Below are positions 41,470-54,345 of a DNA stretch of 64,000 bases, piece by piece. The position numbers and the translations under genes are program-made. The notes under the pieces were generated by a model. It had not been told where the DNA came from. It saw nothing but the letters and a program-made list of their open reading frames with translations, and made no database searches. Source of the DNA: Adiantum capillus-veneris (Eukaryota; Streptophyta; Polypodiopsida; Polypodiales; Pteridaceae); contig CM043964.1 in NCBI GenBank assembly GCA_014529385.2, positions 138,054,029-138,118,028 on the forward strand. The letters run 5' to 3'. How positions within the stretch are numbered: position 1 is the stretch's first letter; each line of letters begins with the position of its first letter.

Positions 41470-42672
41470 TTAAGATCTCACAAAATGAAGAGGCAGTGGG
41501 TCAATCCAGAAATTGTCTGGGTGAATAGGAAGCAGAAGAGAGACCACCTCAGTTGCTGAGAGGCTCTTTAAAGAGAGATGTGGACTTTTCTCAGGCCAAA
41601 GATACATTTCTTGGAGATGATGTTATGGGGATAGAGGAACCCAGGCGCATCAGAACAGGAAGAAATGCCTATAAGCAAGAAGCTTCAAGTGACTAGCACC
41701 AAAAAGAGAAACATTGATCTTTCTTTTGCCTGTGAGCTAGCTACAAAATGTAAGGAGGGGGTTGAAAATCCTGCATGTGTGGATGAAAGACTGTTTGATT
41801 TTTTGCAGTATATCTGCAGGAGCTACTGAAATGTTTGACAAGGTCTCTTCTATCTTCAATGCCCCATTCATTCTAGATGACCTTATAGCTCAGCATAGCA
41901 ATTTCCTGAAGTTTGAAAGATACAAGTTTGAGCTTGAGGTCCACATGGGCAGGGTGGTTCTTGCTGACATGGTGGTGGTGCACTTAAAAGATTGTGATTC
42001 CACAAGACAGTCATACAAGAAGTACAATTAGCTGCCTATCATATATAGACCCTCATGGTGTCCTATGCATGAACAAGATTGCAAGCTAATCAAAGAATCC
42101 TTTTGGTTACTTCTATTCTTAAATTCTCTATTTGCTAGTCTATTTAAAGATCCTTCATAGGTAATGGATGAGGAGGATCTACCACTCGATGAACAAGATG
42201 ATGAGGACATGGAGTCCAATGAGGTTCTCTAGATTGAGGAGGATAACCAATCTTGAGGTAGAGGCTAAAGAGGTGCAACAAAGCAAAATACTTACAGTTA
42301 AAACATTTGACATCAAACTACCTTTAGATGTGTCTGGCTTTAATGAAAAACAAGCCACATTGATGCTTCCTGGACTGCTAGAGTTCAAATTTTGTGAGAG
42401 ACCATACATTTTCCTCCATGACATTCAAAGTATATTTTCTTTTTTAAGGGAGAACTTTGCATTGGCAACCGATCCAAATTTCAAGAGGGGAGGAGTGGAT
42501 TTGTATCTATGACAACAGTGACAACGAGGCGATGGAAACCTCTAGTAACCCAATAGAGTGCCTCAAACTCTGTTGTGACAAGGCAGAAAAGTACAGAGAG
42601 ACACTCTCAGATGAGGCTATCTTCAAAGCTATCAGAAACAACCTCATGCCAAAACCAATACTCAAGAAGTAG
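41470..42672 (+). pseudogene. Decayed unidentified coding sequence inside the inverted repeat
   Basis: Plus-strand fragments: about 41500-41700 (SQAKDTFLGDDVMGIEEPRR), 41762-42031 (DLIAQHSNFLKFERYKFELE), 42168-42512 (KTFDIKLPLDVSGFNEKQAT) and 42457-42672. They keep protein-like composition but are separated by stops. No family recognised. Lying between the inverted arms, they may be the protein of that element. Confidence 0.35.
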
Positions 42673-42711
42673 AGGACTAGTTTACGTGTCGCGTACAAGG
42701 GTCCACGAGGT

Positions 42712-43238
42712 CAGTGGACCTATGGAAGGATGACTTATATATGAAAGATGAGAGCTACATGGTAGCCCCCCTTCCCACCCGCAAAAAAAAATAAAAAAAA
42801 TAAAAAATAAAAAATATAGCTATCACTGTCTTTCTATAACTTATCCTTTTGTGTACAGTCATAGATGACTGAAAATAATGACTTCCTTCACCATCGAACA
42901 AGAGAGTATTGTGGAAGGGATGCAGCACTAGGACAATACCTTGTGAGACTCTAAGTTGCACCCATACTAGTCTTTCACAATGGAATGTCCCAAGAGGGAA
43001 GTATTGCAACATTCGCCCTCAAGACGCTCTCATGCTTCCTAGGTGGACCAATGCCACCACAAAATGCAGACAAAGTTATCCTCATTAACAAAGTTTTTGC
43101 TACAAAATTTTTTGGATACTATCTGGGGTACATTGGTGGCCGTGCAACTTATTATTACACATACACAGCAATGGTACTCACTTTGGGAAACAAAACCCAA
43201 ATGAAATCTTAGATTATGGCAAATATTTATACAAGGGT
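42712..43238 (+). repeat. Right arm of a 4-kb inverted repeat
   Basis: 527 bp, the mirror of 39260-39782, with the matching frame at 42985-43212. Outer arm ends begin ACCCTTGTATAAAT in both. I see no clear target duplication outside them. Could be long terminal inverted repeats of a DNA transposon, or two opposed copies of one repeat. Confidence 0.8.
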
Positions 43239-43329
43239 TCACAGGGAGTGAACAGGGAGCACCATCTAGCTTTGAGCGGCTAGGATGCAAACAACAGGAA
43301 TTCAAATAACTTTAACATAGCACACCTCA

Positions 43330-43716
<387 letters not shown>

Positions 43717-43724
<8 letters not shown>

Positions 43725-45690
43725 GGTGGTGGCATGTGGTGGTGGCACCAAGCAAGAGGGAGAGGGAAGGAGGGTGGCGGCCCCTTTGTGAGTGCAAGGA
43801 GGTGGTGGCCTTGCAAGCTGTGAAGAAAAAATATTATTTTATTTTTTTGACTTACATTATAATGCTCCTCTTTGGGGTTAGTACCCACCATCGAGGTCTT
43901 CAAAAACCGGCTATCAATGGTATAAGAAGACTTGCATTAGATTCTATGGATATCAATATACTAGAGATCGAGATGCTCAAATCCTAGATTTAATTGTACA
44001 TATCTTCATGAAGTAAGATGCTTTCACCAACTTCACCATGTTTTTTTTTCAGCCTTGAGGCTAGAGACTAACAACTAGTAATTGTCCTATAGTTTGATAA
44101 AGAGCCAGCTACCTCCACAAAGTCATGCAAAAACATATATTTTGGATTCTCAAATTTCTTCCTTTCTTAGAATGAAAAACACCCCTATCGGAACATTCAA
44201 GAAGTGGCTTGCCCATTGTCCAATGCTGCAAGTAACAGCCATAATTTTTCCATATGAGAGCAGCAGCCACACTGGAGCCTCGTTTGCATTGAGCTTGACA
44301 AGCCAACTGTCTGGACACTAAAGTCAATTTGAGGAACATATCTAGAATTAAGACTGTGAGCATTGAGAATTATAAATTGGTTTTATTTTGGATAAAGTAT
44401 GGAGACAATTATTGTGTTGGGTTCTTACCAACTCCTCCTACTTGTAGATGCATAAAAAGACTGTTGCACGTATATGGAAGGCTATGTGGAAATCTAGAGC
44501 TGTATAGGTTAGAAATTAAGGAAGTCATGGTGCCTTACAGACGGATGGAAACTCGTGTGGATAGAGATGCCTCCTCCATACTGAGTATATACAACAGAGC
44601 TTTTTTGCATTAAATCCATTCATGTCAAATGTATGCATTTTGCACAGCATTACTATAACATTGTGACAGTTTAGACAAATATGTGTCTCAATTCCTTTTT
44701 GTTTTTGTTTTGTCTTTTGCAGAGTGCATTGGATAAGTACATCGTAGATCTGCTTGCAATTTCACATCCCGTGAGCATGGATGCAGAGTAACAATGACTG
44801 CTGAGGACTGCGACAAACAGATTTCATAAGGGCAGCTGATGTAAGGTCTCTGCCACCCCTGGAGAGGGGATTCCCATGTAAAGGAATACATATCAAGCCA
44901 TTCTAGCCATATACAAAAAGTTACTATTTTTGGTAACTTTTTGTAAAATTTTCAAAAATAAAATTTTTACTTTTTTGTCATTTTCATTCAAAAATAGAAA
45001 ATTTTGAGGTGCTTACACCCACCTAGACGCAACCTTCTCGTCAAAATCTACCTATCCTGAATGTCAATAAAAATAGCTACCTGGTCCAAAAATTACTAAA
45101 TATAGAAAAGGTATGCATGCGACACCTTAGATTGTCATCCTCAAGATTGTCTTTTAATAGTAACTTTTACAATTAAATTTTGATAAGCCAAGCTCACTCT
45201 AGACAATTAATTTCCATCCTAGTGTTAATAAATTAATTCCTAAGTCTAAGTTATGCATATGTATGCATGTGCATGTGTATGTATGTCCATGTATGCCCAA
45301 AAATGACCCATATCCATGGATCCATCTCTTCTGGAATAATTGACTATGAGCATGGGGACAGTACATGAGGTGTATCACCCAAAAGGGTAAAGAGGGACAC
45401 CTCTAATGGCTAAGTAGGAGCTTGTGACACCTCTACTCATTATTTTAGCAAGAGGGGGCAAGCTAGGGAGGTGTGGGGCTGATTTGGTCAACAAGGAACC
45501 TCCAAACTCTATTTAAAGGACATTCACACTCAATTTTAGACACACTTGAGCACACTTGGGAGAAGAGAGCTGTGCTGCTGTGGCAATTAACTTGGTGGCT
45601 TCTACATCAAAGCTTTGAGAGATCAATAACTCCAAAGAACATTTGGGTAATGTAAATCTCTTAATTAATCAAGTTATTATCAATCTCTCT
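43717..45690. other. Unassigned sequence
   Basis: Short plus-strand protein-like frames at 44082-44321 and 44329-44613 have no known motif. 44890-45300 is AT-rich. A region at 45420-45660 with TATTTAAAGG (about 45511) and a CACTTGAGCACACTTGGGAG phrase could be LTR remains, but no partner was found. Confidence 0.35.
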
Positions 45691-46010
45691 CTCAATTGGG
45701 ATCCTTCCTAATTGTTGCCATATTATTAATCAATTGGAATCCTTTCCAATTACTACTATATCATTACTCAATTAGAATCCTTTCCAATTGCTACTCTATT
45801 ATCAAATGCTATACTATTATTTACCTATCCTCAAATGGAAATAAACAATCGTTATACCTATTTTATGGTAAATTCTCTACATTATAAAGTAATGAAGGTC
45901 TCAATGCTCGATTGCATAATCAATTTTGTTGAATTTATGGTAAATTCACTATATTATAATGTAATGAAGGTTTCACTGCTCGATTACATAATCAATTGTG
46001 TTGATTGCAT
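45690..46010. repeat. AT-rich tandem repeats
   Basis: Three copies of a unit of about 45 bp containing the near-palindrome AATTGGAATCCTTTCCAATT (about 45698-45800), then a 72-bp tandem duplication starting TATGGTAAATTC at 45864 and 45936. Confidence 0.7.
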
Positions 46011-46321
46011 GCACAATTCTTCTCCATTGTAACCTAGATGTTTGTATGTATTAGCTAGTCATATTCAAGAAATGGTCCAACTAAAATGATGGATTGTTCT
46101 TGCAAGTATATATAAGTGATTAATCATGTGATTAATGTATAGGTCATGAGGCATGCTATCATAAGATTATGGCAGGATCAAGCAATCATATGTTTTGATT
46201 TGATGTGTAGAGTAACCATATATGTTTTGGAATTAAAATACCTATAATCATTTACCCTACTTCCATTGTATTCTTATACTTTAGCTTACAACTTCTCAAG
46301 TTAAGTTATCTAATAGTGGGA

Positions 46322-46492
46322 ATGTCACCTAAGAGAACTCGCTATGGTGGATCACACGATCACAAAGCCGGAACCAGTGATGGTAAAGGAAAAGGAAAGC
46401 CCCCGATGAATGAGGATGTGCCACTTATCCCACGAACTGACATTATTGCTCATGAACAGGTAGGAAATTTCTTTTTGTTCCTTGCATCATGA
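46322..46492 (+). CDS. Small ORF or first exon, unidentified
   Basis: ATG at 46322, 57 codons, basic and then acidic (MSPKRTRYGGSHDHKAG, KGKGKPPMNEDVPLIP), with a good 5' splice-site-like CAG/GTAGG at 46457-46464. The composition resembles the start of a plant gypsy gag. No matching downstream exon was found. Confidence 0.25.
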   Translation: MSPKRTRYGGSHDHKAGTSDGKGKGKPPMNEDVPLIPRTDIIAHEQVGNFFLFLAS

Positions 46493-46499
46493 GTAAATA

Positions 46500-47480
46500 G
46501 GAAGGGAAAAACTACCTAAACATGGGGCCGTTCCCAATTCAAAAGAGCATCAATTGAACTTGTTGTTGTATTCATAGGGAAAGATTGTTTGGAAAGTAGT
46601 TTGTTTGCTCATATGAAAGAAATGTTTTCCTAGTAGAAGAACTCTCGAATATTCTTCATTCAAAAATCGTATACTGATATAGTTAAAACTCCCTTTGATA
46701 TCCAGGGGAAGAGAGCTTAGGGGAATGAACGCTAAAGCAGTGCGTACGGTTGCACACCAGTTGCAGGTTGGTGCCCAGAATGCAAGATAATACTTGCGGG
46801 TTGGTGCCCAGGTTGCAAGTTAGTCACTATAGGAACTCTCTCCAAGAGGAGTGAACTCTTGGGGTTTGGATGTTTAAATGAACAAGAGTCGTATGTTGTT
46901 TTTCTTCTAGGAAAGATTGTCTTGGTGCCGATTTGATAATGGTTGAAGGGTTGTCTTAACGAACTTGTGATGGAAATCATAAAAAATAACTTTGTGTATG
47001 AATATTCATGTTGTATAATTAGAAAACAAGCAAAACAAAGTGTGAGTGTGGGGGTGGAAAGTGGGGATTGGCTTAGGTTGCTAGTCAAGGATGGGTGGTC
47101 TCAATTAGTCGAGAAACTCTACGCTCCTCATTGATAGAAAAAGTGAAACTAGAGAGTCATTGTGCCAAGAGTTGAGAAGTCCCAATTGTACATGCCTCTG
47201 AAACTTATGGGGAAAAAGGCATCTGGGATTTCTCTCTTTTGGAAGGTGAGAATTAGGAACATCAGATTATTGTGTTAGTTCATTTGTTCCCTGCGAGACA
47301 GGGCTAGGACCCCTTTTCAATAGCTCGGGCTCAAGTTACTTGGTGACGAGAGTCTGTCCATTAGAAATCTTGTCTATTTGACTATGATTTTCTCAATCGA
47401 TTAGGGCCTAGTGACTTGTCAGGTACCCTCCTTTTTCCAAATGGATATGGTAACGGGGTGTCAGCTGAGAAAGGATAGGC
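46500..47480. other. Unassigned sequence
   Basis: No convincing gene. A short direct repeat, GGTTGGTGCCCAG..TGCAAG, occurs twice at 46764-46815. Confidence 0.4.
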
Positions 47481-47499
47481 GAAGAGTAGCGAGGAACTT

Positions 47500-47834
47500 C
47501 TGAGAAGAGAAATGTTGCCGAGAGAAAGTTTGACAAGGAGAAAATTCCAAATGAGGGGAAGCCCACATAGGAGCAACATCACACAGATCGAGGGACTGAC
47601 GAAGAAATAAATGTTGAAACTCCCTTTGTGCTTGGCGAGTTTCAAAAGGAAGAAGCTTATGCAGAGGGAGGGGCTGAGAAAGAACGTTCTAATGCTCAAG
47701 CAAAAAATACATCAGCCACAATTCCACCTGTTGATCTTGAAAATCAAGAGTCATTTATGCCTGACACACAAATAGATCATAGCACATTTGTTCAAAATAT
47801 GCAATATTCACACTTTCAACTAACAAAGGGATAG
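47500..47834 (+). pseudogene. Coding-like fragment, unidentified
   Basis: A plus-strand frame reads acidic protein-like text (DRGTDEEINVETPF, EEAYAEGGAEKERSN, DLENQESFMPDTQIDHS) with one stop near 47570. No domain recognised; perhaps a gag or env-position remnant of a plus-strand element. Confidence 0.25.
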
Positions 47835-47995
47835 AGGTAGTCAGACACACCTCATCTTACAATTGAAATAAATATATAACCAAATTGTGGGAATCATTTC
47901 ACAATTGAAACAAAAGATTTAAATTGCAAGAAACGTTGGAATGGAAGTCTTGAATATAGATTCATTCAAGTTACATTGGCACAATTTGGACTCAG

Positions 47996-48595
47996 CTAGT
48001 TAGTTAACTCTCTACTAGCAATCTCTTTTTCCCTTCGTTGCATTACTTTGCATCCACCAATTAAGAAATAGAACTGCAAGGGCTCGTTCTCTGCGCTCTT
48101 CTTCATGATGTTGTACCCAAGTTGCAGAAGGTTGCATTGCTCTCTTATTGTGACCACTATCACAAGGTTAAGATCTTTGTTGAATACCTCCACATATATG
48201 ACAACATTGTTCTTTAGACCTGCCAACTCTTGATTAATAGGAATAAACTTAGAGTAGCCTAAAATAATTTGAGAGTGCTGGTACCAGAAGGAGATGAGAA
48301 GGGACAGTGTGTCAATCATGTACTTGGACACCAAAGTGTCTAGTGCAACCTCGCAATGTATGTCTTCCACCTCTTTAATATACCACCCTCCATCAAGAAG
48401 CTTGTCACAGAAGCAAGCATCTAGAGATTTACATACCATAATTGTCTTTGCAACATGTATGTGGCAGGTGTGAAATAGTTCCACAAATAAAATTATAGGA
48501 CAAAAATTAGCAATCTTTACCAATTTAGTGGGCACTAAATTTCGTAGGGACCTTTGCACATCTCTAAACAGCTTTCTTTTGAGAGCTTCACACAC
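47996..48595 (-). CDS. 199-codon open frame, hypothetical
   Basis: Uninterrupted minus-strand frame beginning at a GTG-like position, so the 5' end is probably in an upstream exon or lost. Composition is protein-like (KLVKIANFCPIILFVELFHT, ALDTLVSKYMIDTLSLLISF, YSKFIPINQELAGLKNNVVI), helical and hydrophobic. I do not recognise the family. With the frame at 49226-48957 on the same strand it could be a two-exon host gene fragment. Confidence 0.3.
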   Translation of the reverse strand: MCEALKRKLFRDVQRSLRNLVPTKLVKIANFCPIILFVELFHTCHIHVAKTIMVCKSLDACFCDKLLDGGWYIKEVEDIHCEVALDTLVSKYMIDTLSLLISFWYQHSQIILGYSKFIPINQELAGLKNNVVIYVEVFNKDLNLVIVVTIREQCNLLQLGYNIMKKSAENEPLQFYFLIGGCKVMQRREKEIASRELTN

Positions 48596-48956
48596 TATGG
48601 TGTTCGGGACTGGCTAATCAATACAGCTCCAATTGGTAGGGAGAGGGAGTTTAATCAAAGTACCATTTTGATTTTTTTGGTTGAGCTGGTAGAAATGCTT
48701 ATGAGAATTTGATCTACCTCTGTTAATATTATTCTACTTCTTCAAAAAGAAAAAAGAAATTAAGAGAACAACAAGTTCTAAAGCAGAATAGAGATGAAAG
48801 GCTATGAACACACTTACAGTTGCATCGAGGATGATAAGCCAATGAGACATCTCCGCCATTAGCAATCACATCGGAGTGACTATAGACATGCTATACCAAA
48901 ACCTCCTTAACAGTTTTCTTGCCCACCTCCACTTTGAAATCTAGTACTCGTGCTTT

Positions 48957-49226
48957 CTATGTTGAACTAAATAGATTTGTTGTTGAGGATCTTTTCCTCC
49001 TTCTTGGTTGCATAAGAACCCAAGAACCTTTGTATATTGTTTGTTTTTGCCATTGACTATCTATATTGATGGAGTTTGAGATAGTGATAGAGCTTATGGT
49101 GCTACTTGGCCTCCTTGGGAGACTAATGGTGAGGCTAGCTAGGGAGGGAGCACCACAACCCCTAGAGCTATTAGGGTGGGAAGAAGAAAAAGAAGAAACC
49201 ATGGCTCTTTCTGAGTGGTAGAAGAA
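48957..49226 (-). CDS. Short hypothetical ORF with Ser-rich N-terminus
   Basis: Starts at ATG (MVSSFSSSHPNSSRGCGAP), rich in Ser/Thr/Arg in the first 50 residues. That could be an organelle transit peptide or simply chance. It lies 360 bp upstream of the 199-codon frame on the same strand. Confidence 0.2.
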   Translation of the reverse strand, partial: FFYHSERAMVSSFSSSHPNSSRGCGAPSLASLTISLPRRPSSTISSITISNSINIDSQWQKQTIYKGSWVLMQPRRRKRSSTTNLFSST

Positions 49227-49494
49227 AGCATGAACTTTATTCCAATGGAGGGAATTCAATTTTAAACGCTTGGTTAATGGAGCAAGAGCTTTTGTGGCAC
49301 AGTATGATACATTATCCTAGCTGTCTTTCAGTACCATAACTACATTTAGACCCTGGGCTCACATATAGATACCTTAAACATCATAAAAACGAGGTTTTAC
49401 CTCATGTTTCTTCTCTTCCTTTTGCATTTTTAAATTTATTTCTACGTTACATTGGCTTGATGTTCATTGGATGCGCCTCCTTTTTTCTCTCCTC

Positions 49495-52412
49495 AATAAG
49501 ACCCTCCAAATGACCTCCCAAATTCCCTAATGAAAGAGGCACAAACTAAACTTGTCAATTCGGTGCCTTTAAACAAAATCGGGGACTACTATGAAGGGAA
49601 CGAGGGAAACACTATCCTTCCAATACAATACAATGATGTAGAAACTATGGCTATTTTAGATAGTGGAGCAAGTATTGCAATAGAAACCAAAGCTATCTAG
49701 GAAGCTTGGGAAGAGCTAGCAATTAGGCAAACAAGGATGAAACTACAATTGGTAGATGCACACAAAGAGAAACCAATGGGATTATTAGGAAATGTTATAG
49801 TCAATTCATGTGGGATTGACTACCAATACACTTTTGCCATTGTGGATTTTGGAAAGAAACTCAACTATGAAATTATCATGAGAAGACCATATATGAGATA
49901 GATACAATTAATCCAAGATTGAGGCAATGATTATCTCTACCTGAAACAAGTAGGGGTGATTACTTGGGTGAACTTGAAAGACCACTCCTACAAGGATGTC
50001 TTGAGGATAGCTATACAGGAATTAGACTCTGAAACATCAATGGAGACTAAACTTCCATCGTGGATACATAAATACACTCATTTTTGGATGTGTGGGGCTT
50101 CGAAATCGAGTAGTTTATGAAGGGAATACTATGTTTTAGACAGAGAAGTGAATGATGTAGGTTACATACATGAACCATTCCCTGAACATTTGTTTGAACC
50201 TTTTGAGTGGACCCAGATTTTTCCCACAATGGATGTGTGTGTCAATGAATCTACACCTCACACTTTTGTGACAAAGATGGCTATGATATAGTCCTAATTT
50301 AGATTATATTTATCAAAATGATCAAGGAGCAATAGGTCTTCTCTGATCACTATTATGATGCCACAGATGAGCTGGAAGAAGAAACAATCACCAAGGAGGA
50401 ATCAAACTCGGAAAAAGAGCACATAAGAGCCAAACTTCTACTCAGGGGAGGAGAAGAAAAGTTTTTTGAGTTTCCAAACCAACATCAAAGACGCCAACAA
50501 AGATAATCATAGGAAACGGGACAATAAATTAAGAAATAAACTACAAAACCTACATTGGAAAATAAAAATCAATTCTTGATGAAAGTAGATGCACCAGAAT
50601 GCATAAAAGAAAAGATGACTGGAAGATATCCATACCTAAAATCTTCAGAGCAACAAGACTAAACAAATTAAAACCTGGAGAAATCAATGTTCCATCTCAT
50701 TATAAAAAATTCACTTTGCAAGATCGTATGATTATTATAGAGAAACCATTGTGAAAACCAAGAGAACTGGGAAAATCCTATGAGGAGCCCAAGAATGCTA
50801 AGAAAATTGTCCGTGCAAAGCCTTGAGAAGAGTCAAGATCGACCCACATACATAGCTACGGATCTATCGCAAAAGGAAGAAGAGATTCTCATAAGAACAT
50901 TAAAAAAATATAGAGATGTCTTTGCATGGTCTTACAAAGATCTCAAGGGGGTGGATCCTGCCATCTACCAGCACAATATCCCTATGAGAGATGATGCTAA
51001 GCTGAGCAGACAAAGACCATATAGCTATAAGATATTTACCAAAAAGATCAAGGAAGAAATTGAAGTACTCAACGAGGCCAAGATTATCTATGAAATAGAG
51101 CACATTGACTGGGTATCACCAATTATCATGGTGCCTAAAAAGAATGGCAAACTTGGAGTGTGTGTAAATCTCAAGAAGGTGAACGTCGCCATTATACAAG
51201 ATAAATATCCTCTTCCTATCACAGACCATGTGCTAGAACGAGTAGCTGGCAAAGAGGCTTATAGCTTCTTGGATGACTTCTTTGGTTACAACCAATTAAC
51301 TCTAGATCCCAAAGATCAACATAAAATAGCTTTCACCACACAATGGGGAATTTTTGCTTATTGAGTCATGCCTTTTGGTTTGACCAATGTTGTGTGCACT
51401 CCACAAAATGAGAGAGTCACTTATTTAAGATGTATCTTTGACAAATTCCATCTATATAGGATTTGCTTGAATCCTAAAAAATACGTTTTTATGGTTAAAC
51501 AAGTCGAAATTCTTGGACACATTGTGTCAAAAAATGGTATAGCCACAAACATGGAAAAGGTGGGAGTGATTGCCAAAATGGCTAGACCAACATCACTCTA
51601 AGAAGTTCAGGTAGTTATGGGACATTGTGGCTACTATCATAGATTTATCTATATGTATACATTGATTTCTAAACCCATTTCTAGCCTTATCACTCATTTT
51701 GAATGGACCAACAATATGAGGAATCATTCCAAAAGCTTAAGCAAGCTTTGACAACAACACGAATACTAAAAGCTCCAAACTGGAACAAAGTGTTCCGTGT
51801 GCATGTTGATGCTTTGAGTTTTGCTTTTGGATGCATCCTAGCCCAGCCAGGATAGGGAACCATGGATATTCCTATCTCTTATGCTAATCAACCACTAAAC
51901 CTGGCGGAAAATAACTACACAACCACTAAAAGAGAGGGTCTTGGTATGATGTATTTAGTCAAGAAATTTTGACACTACCTGTTAGCTAGCAAGTTTTTCT
52001 TTTTTTTCAACCATCAAGACTAACTATATTTAGTGAATAAAGCATGCAATACATGAACAATAGTGAGATGGTTCATTATCTTACTTGAATTTGACTTCAC
52101 AGTGATCGTCAAAAAAGGCACAACACATCAAAGAGAAGATCATTTGTCAAGACTCGGCAGGGGAAGTGCCCAAAGGGGTAGACGATGATTTGCCAAATGC
52201 ATATCTGTTCTCTGTGAAAATGGTTCCAAGATGGTCACAAGATCTTGTATCCTTAATGACCATAACACAAGTAGATTCCCAAATAACAATCCGTATCACA
52301 CCATGATCGATTGAGAAATATGCCCTATATCAATTGCCAGTTGGAAGATTGTATTACAAAAACAAGGATGGAATTATAGTTTTGTCAATTAATCCTGAGG
52401 AGCAAGATGCCT
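49495..52412 (+). pseudogene. Decayed relative of the 19-kb element: protease 1, RT, RNase H
   Basis: Homology to the 19-kb element begins just before its protease 1 (SVPLNKIGDYYEGNEGNT) and runs through the LDSGA motif (about 49660), the linker, and RT. The best frame is 50780-51363 (TYIATDLSQKEEEILIRTLK, VFAWSYKDLKGVDPAIYQHN, VNLKKVNVAIIQDKYPLPI), continuous across the point where the 19-kb copy is broken. In RT about 100 bp including the YMDD active site are missing (after GLTN at about 51385). RNase H and the first zinc module follow with many stops. No gag or 5' LTR is found to the left. Interrupted at 52413 by a solo LTR. Confidence 0.85.
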
Positions 52413-53095
52413 TGTAATGGAAATGGCCTATGAACTTTGAGGATAGCGGAATTAGGAGAATTAAAGAGAGCATTTTTGTGAGACTACTTCAAGAACAAAG
52501 AGGGTGAACTTATTTAGAGGTAGCAACTTAACCATAATACTTAACTAACTTGGCATGAAAAATATTTTTGCAAGAGAGAGAGTTTAGAGAACTTGACAAT
52601 AGTTGAGGACCGGATTTATGTGGATCCGGTCCCCCATCCAATAGGCTTTTGTATTATAGATTCTCCCATCAAGAGATACTTGGTACAATACAATCTTTGC
52701 GTTCCTTGTGACCTAGGTGATGCAATAAAAATGGAAAGTTTCATGCATCACGAGCATAGCATAGACTTTGTAAAAAACATTGACTATCCCCCCCCAACCT
52801 CAATCCCAAGGCCTCAACACCTTCAAAGGTGGAGAGAGCTAGCGAGCAATGAGGGTAGGGAAGAGGAAGAAGAAACATTTATAGGAGAAAGAAATAGTTC
52901 CTCACTTATCATCACTCTTCTTGCTAGCATACATAATAGCATAGTAATGAAGATGAAGAAGATGGCAATCTTAAGCATTGAAGCATGGCTCTTGGTTGTA
53001 TTTGCAATTCTATAGCCAAGAGTTTTGGTGTAGTCTCTCAACTTTTCTACTAGCTTGGAGAAGGAGATGGAGATCTTGCACTTTGCACTTCACAC

Positions 53096-53149
<54 letters not shown>

Positions 53150-54000
53150 GTGTGTGGGAGAGTATTACCCCAAGCTAGCTCCCTTCTTGATTTGGTTGAC
53201 CCCCTCTTCTAGCACTATCTTGCACATGATTGGACCTCCGCAAGCTTGGCCAATCACAGGCTTAATGCCTATCAAGCAACAAGGGTAGCCTTGGGACAAG
53301 TGTCCCCCTTTTCCCTTTGAGAGAGAAGACTTGATAAACACATAGACAATTAATTAAATTAACTAAATTATCATTGGACCCCTTGGGAGTCTAACCAATA
53401 GGCTTTAAGAACACTATGAGGGTAACATGAAGAGGAGGTTGACAAGTGTCCCTGCTGCTTTATTTGTACCAAGGATGCCTTGTGTGATGGTGTATGTGTT
53501 CTCTCTCTAGCCCCTACTATGAGGGCTCGTCCCCCCTTGTGTAGGGATATGCATTGACTTTTGAGTACTTCTCCCCTCAAGCACCTTAGTCATGGAACAC
53601 CTTAACACCTTAGTCATTAGCACCTCAAGCACCTTAGTCATCAAGCATGACAAGCACCTCAAGAACCTTAGTCAACAGGAACGAAAAGCACCTCAAGCTT
53701 GGGCTGGGTTCCCACCTTTCAAGCACAGCCCTAGCTTACCTAAGGTCAAAGGACTTTTAACACTAACCTTTGGTGGTCTTTAATGAATCTAACCTTAAGG
53801 TCTTTAAGCTCCATTATCTAGCCTTTCTCTTTGACAAACCATCTCTCATTTGGACCCCTTTACCATTGGCCCCGTGTTGAGATAGATCTGTAAGCACATG
53901 TCTATATTCTAACCCTTGTTCCCGTTTATTCTCCCACATTAAATGACCAATTGAATAAGAGAAAATCATTTGGGTTGGTTAGATATTAGATTTTATGACA
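52413..54000 (-). mobile_element. Solo LTR of the chromovirus family
   Basis: 1,588 bp, TGTAATGG...TTATGACA, clearly related to the LTRs at 28230 and 35191 but more diverged. Flanks TGCCT (52408-52412) and CGCCT (54001-54005) fit a 5-bp target duplication with one later change. It sits inside the zinc-module coding region of the decayed relative, whose homology resumes directly after it. A GA tract of about 24 units (53099-53147) is inside. Confidence 0.85.
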
Positions 54001-54345
54001 CGCCTACTTGACTCAAGCTCATGCCACAGTAGTAGGTCTATATTTTTCACGAGATCAAACCTTATGATGGTTGACTTGGTTGGGAGTTTATTGGCCTACC
54101 GTAAAGAGAGACGTTCATCATTATGTGAATGATTGCTCTCAATGTAAGGAAAGAGATGTCATACCCCATGCCACATTATTTTAGATTTTAGTGACACCTC
54201 AATGGAGTAGATACCTCATAGAATATCTAACTAACAGAATATTATGAGAACACATGAGTAAACGAAGACGAAAGGAAGTAAATATTGAAACCTCCAACTA
54301 TACAATGATTAGGAATCAGCTCTATCAATGAGGGAAAGACCGTGG
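54001..54345 (+). pseudogene. Decayed relative: zinc module A end and module B start
   Basis: Resumes with LTQAHA and LGVYWPTVKRDVHHYVNDCS (first HHCC module). It then has TPQWSRYLIEYLTNRI, the start of the second module, and QLYQ-GKDRGF, matching residues 529-577 of the 19-kb pol. It stops there: the rest of integrase is deleted. This shows the duplication is older than the split of the two copies. Confidence 0.8.
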
